Source: an uncultured Sphingomonadales bacterium
Lineage (GTDB): Bacteria; Pseudomonadota; Alphaproteobacteria; Sphingomonadales; Sphingomonadaceae
Direction: 5' to 3'
NCBI GenBank assembly: GCA_903893935.1
Contig: CAITOD010000298.1
Coordinates: forward strand, 1 to 14,107
DNA: 14,107 nucleotides
This document shows, one piece after another, positions 13,210-14,107 of the stretch. Both the position numbers and the translations under genes were made by a program. The notes under the pieces were generated by a model. The model searched no databases, was not told where the DNA came from, and worked only from the letters and a program-made list of their open reading frames with translations. The number at the start of each line of letters is the position of its first letter. Position 1 is the stretch's first letter.

Positions 13210-14107
13210 ATGCGCAGTCCCGCCATCCTTTCTGCCCCGCTGCGGGTTGTCCGCAGCGTTCTCGATCGCCGCGATCCGCTGATCCCCACGCTCGCAATCG
13301 TGGCGGCGTTCTTTCTGCTCGGGCTGTGCCGGTTGGCCATTCCGTCGAAAATGATGTTCGACGAAATCCATTACGTGCCGGCCGCGCGGCGGCTGATCGA
13401 CCTGACCCGGCGGCTCAATCCCGAACATCCGCTGCTGGGCAAGGAAGCGATCGCGCTGGGCATCCGGCTGTTCGGCGATCACGCGTTTGGCTGGCGCTTT
13501 CCCGATCTGGTGCTCGGCAGCGTCGGGCTGTTCGCCGCGTCGCGCGCGATCTGGTGGGCATCGGGGTCGCGCAGCGTGTCGCTGCTGTTTGCGTTCCTGA
13601 TGGCCACCGACTGCATCTGGTTCATCCTGTCGCGCATCGCCATGCTCGATATGGCAATGGCAGCGATGCTGGCGCTCGGGATGTGGCAATGGGCGCTGGC
13701 CACGCGCCCGCACTGGGCCGACCGGCGCGGCGGGCGCGTGCATCTGGTGCTGACCGGCGTGTTTTTCGGGCTGTCGCTGGGCGGCAAATGGAACGGGGCG
13801 CCGCTGATGGTGGTGCCCGGGCTGCTGTTTGCCTGGCAACGCGCAGTGGCGCTCGATCTGCGCCCGGCGGGCTGGCGGGCCGCGCCCGGCGCAGCGCTGC
13901 GCTGGCTGGTTGCGACGCGCGCGGGGCCGGTGCGCGGGGTGTCGCTGATCGAAGCGGCGCTGTGGCTCGGGGTCTTGCCGCTGGTGGTCTATCTCGCGAC
14001 GTTTGCACCGGCGTTTTTCTACAAAGTCCAGCCCCTGACGCTTTCGGGCATGATCGCCGGGCAACGCTACATGCTGCAATTGCAGGACAGCGTGGTCAAA
14101 CCGCATC
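13210..14107 (+). CDS. GT39-type dolichyl-phosphate-mannose-protein mannosyltransferase, C-terminus cut by window edge
   Basis: The frame from ATG 13210 (alternative ATG at 13195) stays open for 299 codons to the right edge. The first hydrophobic segment (LIPTLAIVAAFFLLGLCRLAI) is followed by the acidic FDEIHYVPAARRLID, with D51-E52 at the position of the catalytic/substrate-binding Asp-Glu of PMT enzymes. NPEHPLLGKEAIALGIRLFG, a GT39 signature, comes next. SRIAMLDMAMAAMLALGMW and later membrane spans fit the family. PMT enzymes use lipid-linked mannose to O-mannosylate secreted proteins on the outer face of the membrane. The acceptors here are unknown. It diverges from metZ and shares no operon in the window. 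Confidence 0.88.
   Translation, partial: MRSPAILSAPLRVVRSVLDRRDPLIPTLAIVAAFFLLGLCRLAIPSKMMFDEIHYVPAARRLIDLTRRLNPEHPLLGKEAIALGIRLFGDHAFGWRFPDLVLGSVGLFAASRAIWWASGSRSVSLLFAFLMATDCIWFILSRIAMLDMAMAAMLALGMWQWALATRPHWADRRGGRVHLVLTGVFFGLSLGGKWNGAPLMVVPGLLFAWQRAVALDLRPAGWRAAPGAALRWLVATRAGPVRGVSLIEAALWLGVLPLVVYLATFAPAFFYKVQPLTLSGMIAGQRYMLQLQDSVVKPH

Noticed and set aside
13111..14106. Upstream extension of the metZ frame to the right edge (734 codons in all)
   Set aside because: Residues before MKRTTG are His/Arg/Gln-rich noise antisense to the GT39 gene; MetZ homologues start at 13110.

Overview
The window is GC-rich DNA from an alphaproteobacterium, most likely a member of the Sphingomonadaceae (Novosphingobium/Sphingomonas-like). 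This rests on codon usage, on the typical forms of several proteins (DUF2794, an HMA-like protein ahead of Hda, an MFE-2-type SDR, MetZ), and on the dispersed inverted repeat with core GTGCTGAGCYTGTCGAAGC. That repeat is common between sphingomonad genes. No tRNA, rRNA, CRISPR array, transposase or phage gene is visible. The region reads as ordinary chromosome carrying small repeat elements.

Layout. Positions 1-3688 run leftward: purM, then purN fused to a C-terminal MmcQ/YjbR domain, then an MFS transporter, joined by 8-bp and 4-bp overlaps. After a 118-bp gap comes a lipoprotein cut by the left edge. Across a 249-bp gap holding a long hairpin, positions 3938-6575 run rightward: a membrane-anchored DUF2066/HMA-like protein, the DnaA regulator hda (ATGA overlap), a DUF2794 protein and a small lipoprotein. 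Positions 6576-6774 are a convergent gap with a 32-bp inverted repeat. Positions 6775-9961 run leftward: an SDR, the branched-chain aminotransferase ilvE, a 480-bp leader/intergenic region, and an exported lipoprotein. Positions 9987-11764 run rightward: tlyA, tspO and ubiK. A repeat that looks like a bidirectional terminator fills 11765-11901. metZ (leftward) and a GT39-type mannosyltransferase (rightward, cut by the right edge) then diverge from a 99-bp gap.

How the genes work together. Most of the window is housekeeping: purine synthesis (purM, purN), control of replication initiation (hda), branched-chain amino acid metabolism (ilvE), homocysteine synthesis (metZ), rRNA 2'-O-methylation (tlyA), ubiquinone assembly (ubiK) and tetrapyrrole/stress sensing (tspO). 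The purN-purM // DUF2066-like-hda order resembles the purN-purM-DUF2066-perM-hda cluster of gammaproteobacteria.

The least expected signal is upstream of ilvE. An 18-codon ORF on the minus strand follows a 15-nt perfect complement of the 16S rRNA 3' tail. It is followed by a stem overlapping the ORF's last codons, a second hairpin, and a 14-bp terminator-like hairpin. This looks like a leader-peptide or small-RNA element that I cannot assign to a known class. The PurN-YjbR fusion and the hairpin in the purM/hda promoter region are the other main points.
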